From the NCBI GenBank assembly GCA_023212645.1, contig JALBYC010000026.1:100424-164423 (forward strand): a stretch of 64,000 nucleotides of DNA. The letters are read 5' to 3'. This document shows positions 10,241 to 20,161 of the stretch, piece by piece. Made by a program: the position numbers and the translations under genes. The notes beneath the pieces are model-generated. The model saw only the letters and a list, made by a program, of their open reading frames with translations. It was not told the DNA's origin and made no database searches. Numbering within the stretch: position 1 is the stretch's first letter; every line of letters starts with the position of its first letter. The DNA is from Farysia itapuensis. Its lineage: Eukaryota; Basidiomycota; Ustilaginomycetes; Ustilaginales; Ustilaginaceae.

Positions 10241-13200
10241 ATGTCCTTGCCCGAACCACAGCCTGCAGGCGCAGTGGCCGGTGACGAGTACATTGCCCGG
10301 CAACACCAGTCTGCGGAACATGTTCGCAGCAGAAACTCTTCCGGTAACACCACCGACACGCCCAGTGTCGACAGTAGCGATCGACACGTAGACGTGGCCG
10401 ACGCAGAACAGCAATTCAACCAGCTCGCCCGTCAGTTGTCCAGTCACAACAAGGATTCCGACGTCGAAAAGGGCGACGGCCCCTTTGACCTCCGCGCCTG
10501 GCTTACCGGTGTTCAGGAGAAGGAGGACCAGGCGGGCGCCAAGCGCAAGAAGCTCGGCGTCAGCTGGGACGATGTCACCGTTATCGGCACCGCGTCTCGT
10601 GACCTCAACGTGCCCACCATTCCCTCGATGGCTCTCTTTGAAATCATCGGCCCCATTTTCGGCATCCTCAAACTGTTTGGTATTGATCCTGCCAAGAGCA
10701 AGACAAGAAACTTGCTCCAGGGCTTTTCCGGATCTGCCAAGCCCGGAGAGATGGTGCTTGTTATCGGACGTCCTGGTTCCGGTTGCAGTACCTTCCTCAA
10801 GACAATCGCCAACAAGCGCAATGGCTTTATCGACACAAAAGGTCACGTTCATTACGGTGGAATCGACGCCAAGGAGATGGGCAAGCGCTATATGGGTGAA
10901 GTCGTCTACTCGGAAGAGGACGACCAGCACCACGCTACCCTGACCGTGGCTCGAACCATTGACTTTGCGCTCCGCTTGAAAGCCAACCACAAGAACATGC
11001 CTGAACATACCAAGAAGACGTATCGCAAACTCATTCGCGACACCATGCTCAAGATGGTCAACATCGAACACACAAAGCACACTCTTGTAGGCAGTGCTAC
11101 TGTTCGTGGTGTCTCTGGTGGTGAGCGAAAGCGTGTGTCCATTCTCGAAGGCCTCGCATCCGGCGGTAGCGTCTTTGCTTGGGACAATTCGACTCGTGGT
11201 CTTGATGCCAGTACCGCACTCGATTACGTCAAGAGCATGCGCATTCTCACCGATCTGCTCGAAGCTACCATGTTTGTCTCGCTCTACCAGGCCTCGGAAG
11301 GCATCTGGGAACAATTCGACAAGGTTTTGGTCATCGAGGACGGCAAATGCATCTACTTTGGTCCTCGAACCGAAGCTCGACAGTACTTCATCAACCTTGG
11401 TTTTGCCGACCGTCCTCGTCAGACTTCGGCCGATTACATTACCGGTTGCACGGACCAGTACGAGCGCATCTTCCAGGAAGGTCGCGACGCGTCCAACGTG
11501 CCCAGTGATGCCGAACAGCTCGAGAACGCGTACAAGGAGAGCAAGTTCTACAAGAACGCCATCGAGGACAAGCAGGCTTACGATGCTGTTGCCACACGCG
11601 ACGCTCAAGCTACCAAGGACTTTAAAGCTGCCGTGGTGGAGAACAAGCACCGCGGTGTTCGTTCCAAGTCACAGTACACTGTATCATATGGTTCCCAGGT
11701 ATATGCCCTCTGGCTTCGTCAGATGCAGATGATTCTCGGTGACAAGTTCGACATCTTCATGTCTTACGTTACCGCCATCACTGTTGCTCTGCTTACCGGA
11801 GGTATCTTCTTCAACTTGCCCACCACTTCTGCCGGTGTTTTCACCCGTGGAGGCTGCCTCTTCATTCTTCTTCTCTTCAACGCCATTACCGCTTTCGCCG
11901 AACTGCCAAGTCAGATGATGGGACGTCCCATCTTGGCTAGACAAGCTTCTTTCGCCTTCTATCGCCCCTCGGCCTTGCTGCTAGCCCAGCTTTTGGCCGA
12001 CATGCCATTCGGTATCCCTCGTGCCACTCTTTTCGTCATCATCCTCTACTTCATGGCTGGTCTTGAGAGGTCAGCAGCTGCCTTCTTCACCGCTTGGTTC
12101 ATTGTCATTCTTGGCTACTACAGTTTCCGTGCTATCTTCGCCTTCTTCGGCGCTATCACGACCAACTTCTACTCGGCAGCTCGTCTTGCAGCAGTGGTTA
12201 TCTCGGCCCTCGTTTTGTGGGCTGGTTACGTGATTCCGCAGCGTGCGATGCGACGATGGCTCTTCTGGATCAGTTACATTAACCCTGTCTTCTACGCCTT
12301 CGAAGGTCTCATGGTCAACGAGTTCAAGCGTGTCACTTTCACCTGCGAGGGAGCACAGATCTTACCCAGTGGACCTACTTACCCTGCTGGTCTGGGTAAC
12401 AACCAGATCTGCACATTGCAGGGTGCTACTCCCGGCTCTGACCAGATCCCCGGCAGTGACTACCTTTCGGCTGCTTTCGGCTACGAGCAGAACCACTTGT
12501 GGCGAAACGTGGGTATCCTGATTGCATTCCTCGTCGGCTTTGTCGTTATCACTGCCGTCTGCGTCGAGACCATGGACCAGGGCGCCTTCGCCTCTGCCAT
12601 GGTTGTCAAGAAGCCCCCGAACAAAGAAGAAAAGAAGCTCAACAAGAACCTCCTCGACCGACAGTCTGGTGAAGTTGAAAAGACGGAAGCCAAACTCGAA
12701 GTCGTTGGACAGTCGTTCACCTGGGACAAGCTGGAGTACACTGTACCCGTTCAGGGCGGCAACCGACTGTTGCTCGACAAGGTATCTGGTTTCGTTGTGC
12801 CCGGAACGATGACTGCCCTTATGGGAGCCAGTGGTGCCGGTAAAACGACTCTGCTTGACGTGCTCGCTGACCGCAAGACAATTGGTGTCATTGCCGGAGA
12901 CCGACTGATCGAGGGCAAGAAGATCGATGTATCCTTCCAGCGACAGTGCGGTTACGCCGAACAACAGGATATTCACGAGCCCATGTGCAGTGTCCGCGAG
13001 GCTCTCCGATTCTCTGCTTACCTGCGTCAAAGTCACGATGTCTCCAAGGAGGAGAAGGACCAGTACGTTGAAGACATTATCGAGCTTCTGGAACTTTCCG
13101 ACCTTGCCGATGCTATCATTGGATACCCTGGATTTGGTCTTGGCGTTGGTGACCGTAAGCGAGTGACGATTGGCGTCGAATTGGCGGCCAAGCCTTCAAT

Positions 13201-14599
13201 GCTTCTCTTCCTCGACGAGCCCACCTCTGGTCTTGACGGTCAGTCCGCTTTCACCATCTGCCGTCTCTTGCGCAAGCTCGCCGACAACGGTCAGACGATT
13301 CTTTGCACCATTCACCAGCCCTCTGCTTTGCTCTTTGAAACCTTTGACCGACTTCTACTGCTGGAACGCGGTGGAAAGACAGTCTACTTTGGACCCATCG
13401 GAGGCGATGGCAAGCACGTTATTGATTACTTTGCCGAACGCGGCGCCCACTGCCCGCCTGGAGTCAACCCTGCCGAGTACATGCTTGACGCTATTGGAGC
13501 CGGTAGCCAGCCTCGAGTCGGTGACAAGGACTGGGCTGACTGGTACCTCGAATCCAAGCTTTACACTGAGAACCTGGCCAAGATTGAGAAGATCAACGCC
13601 GAAGGCGCTGCCAAGCCCAAGCCCGAGGTCCGCTCGACCGAGTACGCCGCCCCCTGGTTCTACCAGTTCAAGGTTGTGCTCCGACGAACGATGCTCAGCA
13701 CCTGGCGTCAACCCTCGTACCAGTACACACGATTCTTCCAGCACCTGGCTTTCGCTCTCCTCACCGGTCTGCTCTTCTTGCAGTTGGGTAACAATGTTGC
13801 CGCTCTCCAGTACCGACTGTTCGTCATCTTCATTCTGGCTATTATCCCCGCCATCATCATGGCGCAGATCATGCCCTTCTGGATCATGTCGAGGTCGATC
13901 TGGATTCGAGAGGAGACGTCCAAGACGTTTGCCGGAACTGTCTTTGCTGCGACGCAGTTGATTTCGGAAGTGCCTTACGCGCTGGCTTGTGGTACGGTCT
14001 TCTTCGTATTGATCTACTACCTGGCTGGATTCAACACTGACTCGAACCGCGCGGGTTACTTCTGGGTGATGACCTTCTTGCTCGAGCTGTTTGCCGTTAC
14101 GATTGGCACGCTGGTTGCGTCGTTCTCCAAGTCGATCTACTTCTCATCACTGTTCGTGCCGTTCATCACCATCGTGCTCAACTTGACGTGCGGTATTCTC
14201 TCGCCGCCACAGAGCATGTCGAGCACGCTGTACAGCAAGTTCTTGTACAACGTCAACCCGATTCGCTTTACGATTTCGCCGTTGATTGCCAACGAGTTGC
14301 ACGGCTTGGTGGTGCAGTGTGCCGAGAACGAGTTTTCGCAGTTCAACCCGCCTTCGCCGCAGACGTGTGCACAGTGGGCTGGTGACTACATTGCCTCAGC
14401 CGGTGGTTACCTCGCCAACCCCACCGCAACCGCCGACTGCAGATACTGCACCTACGCTAACGGAACCCAGTTCTACACCCCCTTTGGTATCACCTACGAC
14501 GAACGTGGACGCGACGTCGGCATCATGATCGCCTTCATCGCTTTCAACATCATCGGCACCATCCTGTTCACAAAGTTCCTTCACTTCAGCAACCGTTAA
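10241..14599 (+). CDS. PDR-type (ABCG) multidrug efflux transporter
   Basis: Full-length pleiotropic drug resistance transporter of 1452 residues in one exon, with the reverse order NBD-TMD-NBD-TMD of fungal Pdr5/Cdr1/Snq2 proteins; expected at the plasma membrane exporting hydrophobic compounds. NBD1 has the degenerate Walker A GRPGSGCSTFLKT (Gly176 onward, Cys in place of Lys), signature VSGGERKRV and Walker B WDNSTRGLDAS. NBD2 has a canonical Walker A GASGAGKTTLLD (about 862) and Walker B LLFLDEPTSGLDGQS, but an altered signature, GVGDRKRV. This asymmetry, one degenerate and one competent ATP site, is a family hallmark. TM blocks follow each NBD, with an extracellular loop before the last helix containing Cys pairs. 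Substrates cannot be predicted. The start follows a TATA box. Confidence 0.95.
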   Translation: MSLPEPQPAGAVAGDEYIARQHQSAEHVRSRNSSGNTTDTPSVDSSDRHVDVADAEQQFNQLARQLSSHNKDSDVEKGDGPFDLRAWLTGVQEKEDQAGAKRKKLGVSWDDVTVIGTASRDLNVPTIPSMALFEIIGPIFGILKLFGIDPAKSKTRNLLQGFSGSAKPGEMVLVIGRPGSGCSTFLKTIANKRNGFIDTKGHVHYGGIDAKEMGKRYMGEVVYSEEDDQHHATLTVARTIDFALRLKANHKNMPEHTKKTYRKLIRDTMLKMVNIEHTKHTLVGSATVRGVSGGERKRVSILEGLASGGSVFAWDNSTRGLDASTALDYVKSMRILTDLLEATMFVSLYQASEGIWEQFDKVLVIEDGKCIYFGPRTEARQYFINLGFADRPRQTSADYITGCTDQYERIFQEGRDASNVPSDAEQLENAYKESKFYKNAIEDKQAYDAVATRDAQATKDFKAAVVENKHRGVRSKSQYTVSYGSQVYALWLRQMQMILGDKFDIFMSYVTAITVALLTGGIFFNLPTTSAGVFTRGGCLFILLLFNAITAFAELPSQMMGRPILARQASFAFYRPSALLLAQLLADMPFGIPRATLFVIILYFMAGLERSAAAFFTAWFIVILGYYSFRAIFAFFGAITTNFYSAARLAAVVISALVLWAGYVIPQRAMRRWLFWISYINPVFYAFEGLMVNEFKRVTFTCEGAQILPSGPTYPAGLGNNQICTLQGATPGSDQIPGSDYLSAAFGYEQNHLWRNVGILIAFLVGFVVITAVCVETMDQGAFASAMVVKKPPNKEEKKLNKNLLDRQSGEVEKTEAKLEVVGQSFTWDKLEYTVPVQGGNRLLLDKVSGFVVPGTMTALMGASGAGKTTLLDVLADRKTIGVIAGDRLIEGKKIDVSFQRQCGYAEQQDIHEPMCSVREALRFSAYLRQSHDVSKEEKDQYVEDIIELLELSDLADAIIGYPGFGLGVGDRKRVTIGVELAAKPSMLLFLDEPTSGLDGQSAFTICRLLRKLADNGQTILCTIHQPSALLFETFDRLLLLERGGKTVYFGPIGGDGKHVIDYFAERGAHCPPGVNPAEYMLDAIGAGSQPRVGDKDWADWYLESKLYTENLAKIEKINAEGAAKPKPEVRSTEYAAPWFYQFKVVLRRTMLSTWRQPSYQYTRFFQHLAFALLTGLLFLQLGNNVAALQYRLFVIFILAIIPAIIMAQIMPFWIMSRSIWIREETSKTFAGTVFAATQLISEVPYALACGTVFFVLIYYLAGFNTDSNRAGYFWVMTFLLELFAVTIGTLVASFSKSIYFSSLFVPFITIVLNLTCGILSPPQSMSSTLYSKFLYNVNPIRFTISPLIANELHGLVVQCAENEFSQFNPPSPQTCAQWAGDYIASAGGYLANPTATADCRYCTYANGTQFYTPFGITYDERGRDVGIMIAFIAFNIIGTILFTKFLHFSNR

Positions 14600-14739
14600 T
14601 TCCCAGAGTCCCCTCACTCTTGTTGGTCTATACTTGTACATGCGTTCACTTTCATTGTTACACACTATTTAGACGAGCGCGCTCCATACAAACAATTTTA
14701 TCCGTTGTTTCATTGGCTTTCTTCCCCGTAAAGTGTAGG

Positions 14740-17163
14740 CTACCATTGAACGGCCAGACCGTTGACGGCCTCATCTTGGATCGCGCGGTACTGCGTGCGG
14801 AAGAGAGACGTTCTTGCTTGAGCCAGAGCTGCGTCTGAGTCTGCTGCATCTGCAGCCGTACCCGCAGTGAGGATGGAAAGCTCTTTAACGACCAAGCTGG
14901 CCAAGACATCAGCGTACGCCATTGAGTCCGCGCCCACTTTGTCGTGTTTGCTCTTGAGACCGTCACGCTCGTTGCTTTGCGACGCTGCCACAGAGGGCAG
15001 CGAATGAAGAAGCTTCTGATGGTCTTCGAGACGAATTGATCGAATCTGTCCGCTCGAAGGCGTGCTGATCCCACTCCCGCCGCCAATAGCGGCAGATGGC
15101 GTAGAGACGCCGCTGACAGAGGCAGAGCCGGCATTCGACCCTACACTGACAGGCAGGTGCGCGACTTTCGACCCTAGCCAGTAAGCTTCCTCGACACGTC
15201 GGACCCATTCTTTGCTTGTTCCTTGCCAGCCTTTGATCGGCGGCTCGCCATCCATGCTTTCGTCGCCGTCGTCGTCTGTCGTTTTAGTCTTTGTGCACGA
15301 GATGTTTAGTGAAGTTTCGTCCTCGTCCATTGCAGTCTTGCTTTGGCCGTTTGCCCAGCCACCTTGGCTGTATCCCTCGGGATCAGATGTGCCGTTTGGC
15401 GGAAGGGAGGCAGAGACGCTCGGTTCGGCAGGGGGTCGAATCTGACCACCGCCATTTACGCAACCGCTGGGGCAGGCCATGACTTCGACATAATCATAGC
15501 CATGCTCTTCCTCTTGCTCGGCAAGCGTTTGCGACGCTTGTACTGGTGAGACGTCACTGTCCGGATTCAACGGACTAGACCGTGCCGCGCCAGCGACGCC
15601 TCCACGTCCGCGTCGCACAAGACCACTGCCTCGACCTCGCGCGCCGACGCGGCCACGAGGCGAAGCAGAAGGTACTGAGTTGCCTGTGGCATCAACGAGC
15701 CTGCCTGCTGCACCTCGTGGATTCCTTACTCCTGTCTGCTTGTGCAACTTCCTTACTAGATTCTGCAAGTTGCGGAAGCCGTAGCAGTGAGCGCCGCGAA
15801 ACAATATCGGAGAAGCTGCATCAGGCGTGAGGCCATCGACGGCAGGAGCTCGAAGAACGAACTCGGTAAAGTCAGATGTGCGGATGACGCGTACATCGAG
15901 TTTGGGCAGTAGGCCAGAGTGCTGAACAGAATCCGAAAAGTCACTCCAGTGGTCTCCGAGCCAGTCGAGCCAGACGGCACGCATCAGATGGAAGAGGTAG
16001 CCACCACTACTGCTGCCTGGTTGATCAAGAAGCTTTGGGAAATGTGGCAGAATCGCAACTGTCCCGCTGTCAAGTGGAGCTGAAGACCCGGACAAGGCTT
16101 GGTGAAGTGTGAGATCTGCAACGGCGGAGTGCTGCATCGCTTCTGTCTCGCCAGGCACGGGTGACCGAATGTCAAAGTCCTCTTCGAGCATAAGCTTCTC
16201 GAGCTCGCCCGTAGTCAGGACACAGTCGACTTCTTTGGAGTTGGTGAGCTCGTCGAAGAAATCAGGTCGACTTGCTTCGAGCTTTTTGTCGTAGCAAGGC
16301 ATGATGGTGGCATGATAGATGTTGGGAGTGGTGTCAGAGGTGCTTGCAAGACCAAGTCTTTGTGGTAGAAACTTTTTGGCGAGGACTCCAGAGACTTGTT
16401 GAGGAGATTTTGTGGTAGAGATATACGGTAGAAGTTCTGCATGTGTCTTTTCGGCATAACAGATCCAACCGGGACAAGCGCTGGCGAGCATGGGCAAGCT
16501 CGGAGACGAAGTTGAGCCCTCGTGTGAGGAGACACCGTTCCGCTTACGCTTGAGTGAAAGTCTGCGACGCTCGAAGAATTCTTGCTCATGCTCTTTGAGA
16601 GCGATATGACGTGCGAATGTGGTATCAAAGACTTGGTCGAATCCAAACTGAGTCTTGAGAAAGTAGGATATGCGATGCAGAAGGGTTGAGAGCTGTGTAG
16701 ATGTGGTCTGGTTAGCTAGGGATGTGGTTGCCGAGTACTTTGCCGACAGCGAAGCAAGACTTTGCGGGCTGATGGAGGCAATGAGGAGTTTGGGTGCTGA
16801 CGAGGAGTGGATCTCTTCAACCGCTCTGCGAAGCTCTTCCTGACTCTGCATGGTGATGAGGACGCTTTCTGCACTAGTGACGCAGCCACTGCAGGCCAGA
16901 CAGTCGTTCAGTGATATTTCTGCTGTCTCGAGTTTTGTTCTTGCTCGAGGTTTTGAAGCAGCCGAAGCTGATGACGATGACGCTGCCGCTGCTTCGTAGT
17001 ACGAACCATCTCGGTCAATTGCGATTTGTGTCGAGGCAGCTGCTGCTTGATCTGGCTCCGACTCATCTTCCACGACGCCACCTTCGACAGGCTTGATACA
17101 GGCTTGAGATGGGCCGAGGTAGTCGTTCAGATCTGTGAGCGTGAGTGCTCCAGAGAATGCCAT
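14740..17163 (-). CDS. NAR1: Cytosolic Fe-S cluster assembly factor NAR1 (Fe-hydrogenase-like)
   Basis: Component of the CIA machinery that passes Fe-S clusters from the Cfd1/Nbp35 scaffold to cytosolic and nuclear apoproteins. It is 807 residues in one exon, against about 490 in yeast. The N-terminal cluster ligands are visible as Cys22 (QACIKP) and Cys88, Cys91, Cys94 ([10 protein letters not shown]). The H-cluster-like cysteines lie in [11 protein letters not shown] (about 232), MPCYDKK and [12 protein letters not shown] (about 563-575). The protein starts with the conserved [16 protein letters not shown] and ends in Trp (LAVQW), like the C-terminal tryptophan of many CIA proteins. Extra length comes from Ala/Ser-rich, Arg/Gly-rich and Ser/Thr-rich inserts. 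It is head-to-head with the glutamate dehydrogenase gene and convergent with the ABC transporter. Confidence 0.95.
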   Translation of the reverse strand: MAFSGALTLTDLNDYLGPSQACIKPVEGGVVEDESEPDQAAAASTQIAIDRDGSYYEAAAASSSSASAASKPRARTKLETAEISLNDCLACSGCVTSAESVLITMQSQEELRRAVEEIHSSSAPKLLIASISPQSLASLSAKYSATTSLANQTTSTQLSTLLHRISYFLKTQFGFDQVFDTTFARHIALKEHEQEFFERRRLSLKRKRNGVSSHEGSTSSPSLPMLASACPGWICYAEKTHAELLPYISTTKSPQQVSGVLAKKFLPQRLGLASTSDTTPNIYHATIMPCYDKKLEASRPDFFDELTNSKEVDCVLTTGELEKLMLEEDFDIRSPVPGETEAMQHSAVADLTLHQALSGSSAPLDSGTVAILPHFPKLLDQPGSSSGGYLFHLMRAVWLDWLGDHWSDFSDSVQHSGLLPKLDVRVIRTSDFTEFVLRAPAVDGLTPDAASPILFRGAHCYGFRNLQNLVRKLHKQTGVRNPRGAAGRLVDATGNSVPSASPRGRVGARGRGSGLVRRGRGGVAGAARSSPLNPDSDVSPVQASQTLAEQEEEHGYDYVEVMACPSGCVNGGGQIRPPAEPSVSASLPPNGTSDPEGYSQGGWANGQSKTAMDEDETSLNISCTKTKTTDDDGDESMDGEPPIKGWQGTSKEWVRRVEEAYWLGSKVAHLPVSVGSNAGSASVSGVSTPSAAIGGGSGISTPSSGQIRSIRLEDHQKLLHSLPSVAASQSNERDGLKSKHDKVGADSMAYADVLASLVVKELSILTAGTAADAADSDAALAQARTSLFRTQYRAIQDEAVNGLAVQW

Positions 17164-17715
17164 ACCGACGTGCGACTATGGACTTAGTAATGACGATAGA
17201 AGTGCTCAGCCGAAATTTTTGTCTTTGTTAGCCGGTCGTATTTCGGCTTTCAAAAAGGCGAAAAAAAAGGGGCAGGATGTTAGACTAGTGCGGAGAAGAT
17301 TACGGCGTTAATCGCAAAGCGGCTGAGTATCCGTAGGGCGAGCTGGGCGAGCCAATGACTGCATCGAGTGCGAGAATTCTGCTGAAAGTCGATCCGCTTA
17401 CACGGACTTCTCCACTTTGATGCAGAAAGATTGTGATGCCTCAATTTCCGATTTCCACCGTAGCTCGCTAGCCAGACGGCACTTTTCGACTCAGACGCCC
17501 ACATGTCAAATTGTGCCGACCACGAAGAATCTTCTTATCTCTGACTCAGGTATGCAGAATTCAGCGAATCAAAGCATCGTATCTATGCTTCCCCCAGATC
17601 ATGATCGCATCAGCAAGGTCTGTCCACAATCTTGAAAAGCTTGCGAGCCGTTCATTTATCAACCACGCGAGTCTGCCTTTCTTCCCCATCCACCAAGTCT
17701 CCTTTCACCACAAGC
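17164..17715. promoter_or_regulatory. Divergent promoter region of NAR1 and NADP-GDH
   Basis: About 550 bp without coding signal between two divergent starts. An imperfect inverted pair GCCGAAA / TTTCGGC (17209-17245) flanks a T-rich stretch. The last 70 bp before the GDH start are CT-rich, as is common before highly expressed fungal genes. Confidence 0.45.
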
Positions 17716-19101
17716 ATGTCCAACCTCCCATCTGAACCCGAGTTTGAGCAGGCTCTCAACGAGCTCAAGTCCACCTTGGACCCCTTCTTTGCCAAGAATC
17801 CCGAGTATAAGAAGGCCTTCGAAGTCGTGCAGATTCCCGAGCGTATCATTCAATTCCGTGTGGTCTGGGAAGATGACAACCACCAGGCGCAGGTCAACCG
17901 CGCTTACCGCGTGCAGTTCAACTCGGCTCTCGGTCCCTACAAAGGCGGTCTTCGTCTGCACGAGACCGTCAACCTCTCGGTTCTCAAATTCCTGGGTTTC
18001 GAGCAAATCTTCAAGAATGCGCTAACTGGCCTCAGCATCGGTGGCGGCAAGGGTGGCTCTGATTTCAACCCCAAGGGCAAGAGCGACGGTGAAGTGCGTC
18101 GCTTCTGCAAAGCATTCGCTACGGAGCTGCAGCGTCACATTGGCCCCGACACCGATATCCCCGCTGGTGACATTGGATTCTCTACGCGTGAGGGTGGCTT
18201 TGTCTTTGGCACCTACAAGCAGATCCGAAACGAGTGGACCGGTATGATTACCGGAAAGGGCATGGACTGGGGAGGATCTTGGATCCGACCCGAAGCCACT
18301 GGTTACGGTCTCTGCTACTATGTCGAGCACATGATCAACTTTGTCGAGGGCGAAGGCACCAGCTTCAAGGGCAAGAAAGTCGTCATTTCCGGATCAGGAA
18401 ACGTTGCCCAGTACGCAGCTCTCAAGGTTATGGAGCTTGGAGGTATTGTGCTCTCTCTATCCGACTCCAAGGGAAGCATGATTGCCAAGAGCGAAAAGGG
18501 CTTTACCAAGGAAATGATTGAAAAGGTCACAAGCCTCAAGTACAACCGCAAAGAGCTCTCGACCCTTGGTGATGAGGGAGGATCACTTGAATTCCACGGA
18601 GACGGTGCTCGCCCTTGGACATTGGTTGACTCGTACGATGTTGCCCTGCCATGTGCCACTCAAAACGAGATGAACGACAAAGAGGCCACCGAAGTCATCA
18701 AGCGTGGTTGCCGATACGTTGCAGAGGGAAGCAACATGGGTCTTACACAAGAAGCTATCACAGTTCTGGAGAAATCGCGTCTTTCAAACGGCAAGAGCGC
18801 CAAAGAGGCAGGCTGCTGCTGGTACGGACCAGGAAAGGCGGCCAACTCGGGTGGTGTGGCTGTCAGTGGCCTTGAAATGGCGCAAAACTCGGCGCGTCTC
18901 ACCTGGTCTCCCGAAGAAGTCGACCAGAAACTCAAGGACATTATGAAGAACTGCTACGAGAACTGCTTCCAGACAGGTCAGGCCTTCCCTGCTGATGGCG
19001 ACTCTGTCTCGGACAGCCTGCCATCACTCGTTGGTGGTGCAAACATCGCCGGTTTCAAGAAGGTGGCCGATGCAATGAAGCAGCACGGCGATTGGTACTA
19101 G
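17716..19101 (+). CDS. GDH1: NADP-specific glutamate dehydrogenase
   Basis: Hexameric cytosolic enzyme for ammonium assimilation: 2-oxoglutarate, ammonium and NADPH to glutamate. The first in-frame ATG (17716) opens MSNLPSEPEF and gives 461 residues, the normal size of the NADP class. Substrate-site blocks are YKGGLRLH and IGGGKGGSDFNPKGKSDGE with the catalytic Lys112; the coenzyme domain carries GSGNVAQYAALKVMELGG. PAGDIGFSTREGG and the short chain distinguish it from the roughly 1000-residue NAD-dependent Gdh2. Although the frame stays open upstream of the ATG, the upstream part starts only at a TTG and lacks targeting character, so the cytosolic form is favoured. Single exon. Confidence 0.96.
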   Translation: MSNLPSEPEFEQALNELKSTLDPFFAKNPEYKKAFEVVQIPERIIQFRVVWEDDNHQAQVNRAYRVQFNSALGPYKGGLRLHETVNLSVLKFLGFEQIFKNALTGLSIGGGKGGSDFNPKGKSDGEVRRFCKAFATELQRHIGPDTDIPAGDIGFSTREGGFVFGTYKQIRNEWTGMITGKGMDWGGSWIRPEATGYGLCYYVEHMINFVEGEGTSFKGKKVVISGSGNVAQYAALKVMELGGIVLSLSDSKGSMIAKSEKGFTKEMIEKVTSLKYNRKELSTLGDEGGSLEFHGDGARPWTLVDSYDVALPCATQNEMNDKEATEVIKRGCRYVAEGSNMGLTQEAITVLEKSRLSNGKSAKEAGCCWYGPGKAANSGGVAVSGLEMAQNSARLTWSPEEVDQKLKDIMKNCYENCFQTGQAFPADGDSVSDSLPSLVGGANIAGFKKVADAMKQHGDWY

Positions 19102-19249
19102 ACGTTTCCCACATCTTGTAGAGCTTCCGTATGACAATGTAATCATTTTTTGAAGAACTTGCGGGACACAGGCAGACACTGAAGCAGTCCGAATGTTATT
19201 GCGAGCGAGCTAGAATGCAACGAACAGTAGCGTAGGGCGCATGGTTGGG

Positions 19250-19686
19250 CTACAGACGGTCGCGCTTGTATTGCTTGTCGAACTTCTGGTTGACCGCCAT
19301 CATTTTTGTGTTGGTGCCGGGCTCAACGTTGTTCCAGGGAGTTGGGTTGTTCTTCCTGTCCCAGATAACATCGGGGCCACGAGCCAATCTGGAGATGTAC
19401 CTGTCGTATCCAAATCTGTGTTAAGAGTGCCGTTTCTTTACTTCACTGTACGACTGCTTAAGCTTACCATGTGGCACCTCCAGCGGCGAGACCTGTGATC
19501 ACATAGATGGGGAGAACTTCGGGAGAGTACCTGTAGCGAGCGAGCAAGGAGCGTCGAGTCAGTTTTAGTTCAGCTGGGGTCGCAGCTGTAAGGCGCGGCG
19601 CGGCGCGTGATGGAGGATACGAACCAGTTCTTCCAGAAGAGTTGTCGAGCCTTTTGCTTGGCTGCTTGAGCTGCTGGGCCTGCCAT
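19250..19686 (-). CDS. NDUFA4/B12D (MLRQ)-like small mitochondrial membrane protein, three exons
   Basis: I read exons 19625-19686, 19468-19530 and 19250-19400, giving 91 residues. Intron 2 (19401-19467) has a normal GTAAGC donor; intron 1 (19531-19624) appears to use an unusual GTTCGT donor with a CTGAC-like branch site, because only that choice keeps frame and rebuilds WKNWYSPEVLPIYVI. The product has a short basic N-terminus, one TM segment (VLPIYVITGLAAGGATWYI) and the family block RLARGPDVIWDRKNNPTPWN. B12D/MLRQ proteins associate with respiratory complex IV or I in the inner membrane; which complex applies here cannot be read from sequence. It is divergent from the PSD2 gene. Confidence 0.82.
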
Positions 19687-20161
19687 TGTGAATGTGTTGT
19701 GTTGCGTGTAGTCACAGTCAACGTGGTGAGGAGCGACGATAGAATTCGCGATGAATTCGAGATTCCATTTCGCACGAATCAAGACTTTCCGTAAAGGGCC
19801 GTGATCGATTATGTACTCTAACAACTTTTTCCCCTCCACCGTGGGTTTTTTGTGCGAGCGTGAAATAGGCGGAAGTGTTGAACCGGATGACCGCGTCAAG
19901 TGTAACACTGAAGTCCTGCCTACAGTACTACGTACTATAGTCGAATCGCGAAGCATGGACCGATCGTCATGACATTGTCAACGCGCAAAAGCGAGCTCTC
20001 GGAAGCTTGCTAACCTACGTGTGCTTTTGGTTTGCTGAGAAGAAGATTGACTTGCTGTGAGAGATATTCTGGGTGACGGGAGAGTTGGTGTTGGCTTGTG
20101 CTTAGCTTCCGGCTGTGCTTGCTCGCACCTTCTTGCTGGCTCTTACCCTCTCACCGTCAAG
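19687..20161. promoter_or_regulatory. Divergent spacer between the NDUFA4-like gene and PSD2
   Basis: About 475 bp without a supported gene. The PSD2 frame is open back to 20057 but has no ATG before 20162, so its 5' UTR probably lies here. Confidence 0.4.

Noticed and set aside
10073..11650. Minus-strand frame of 525 codons opposite the ABC transporter start
   Set aside because: Long antisense frames are expected opposite strongly codon-biased genes; the translation is Val/Leu/Gly-rich with no domain, and the sense ABC domain is certain.
10241..17163. A secondary-metabolite or resistance cluster around the ABC transporter
   Set aside because: Flanking genes are housekeeping (NAR1, GDH, CSC1-like) and no polyketide, peptide or terpene synthase is present.
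20057..20161. Upstream start of the PSD2 protein
   Set aside because: The frame there begins without ATG (GTG); the first ATG is at 20162.
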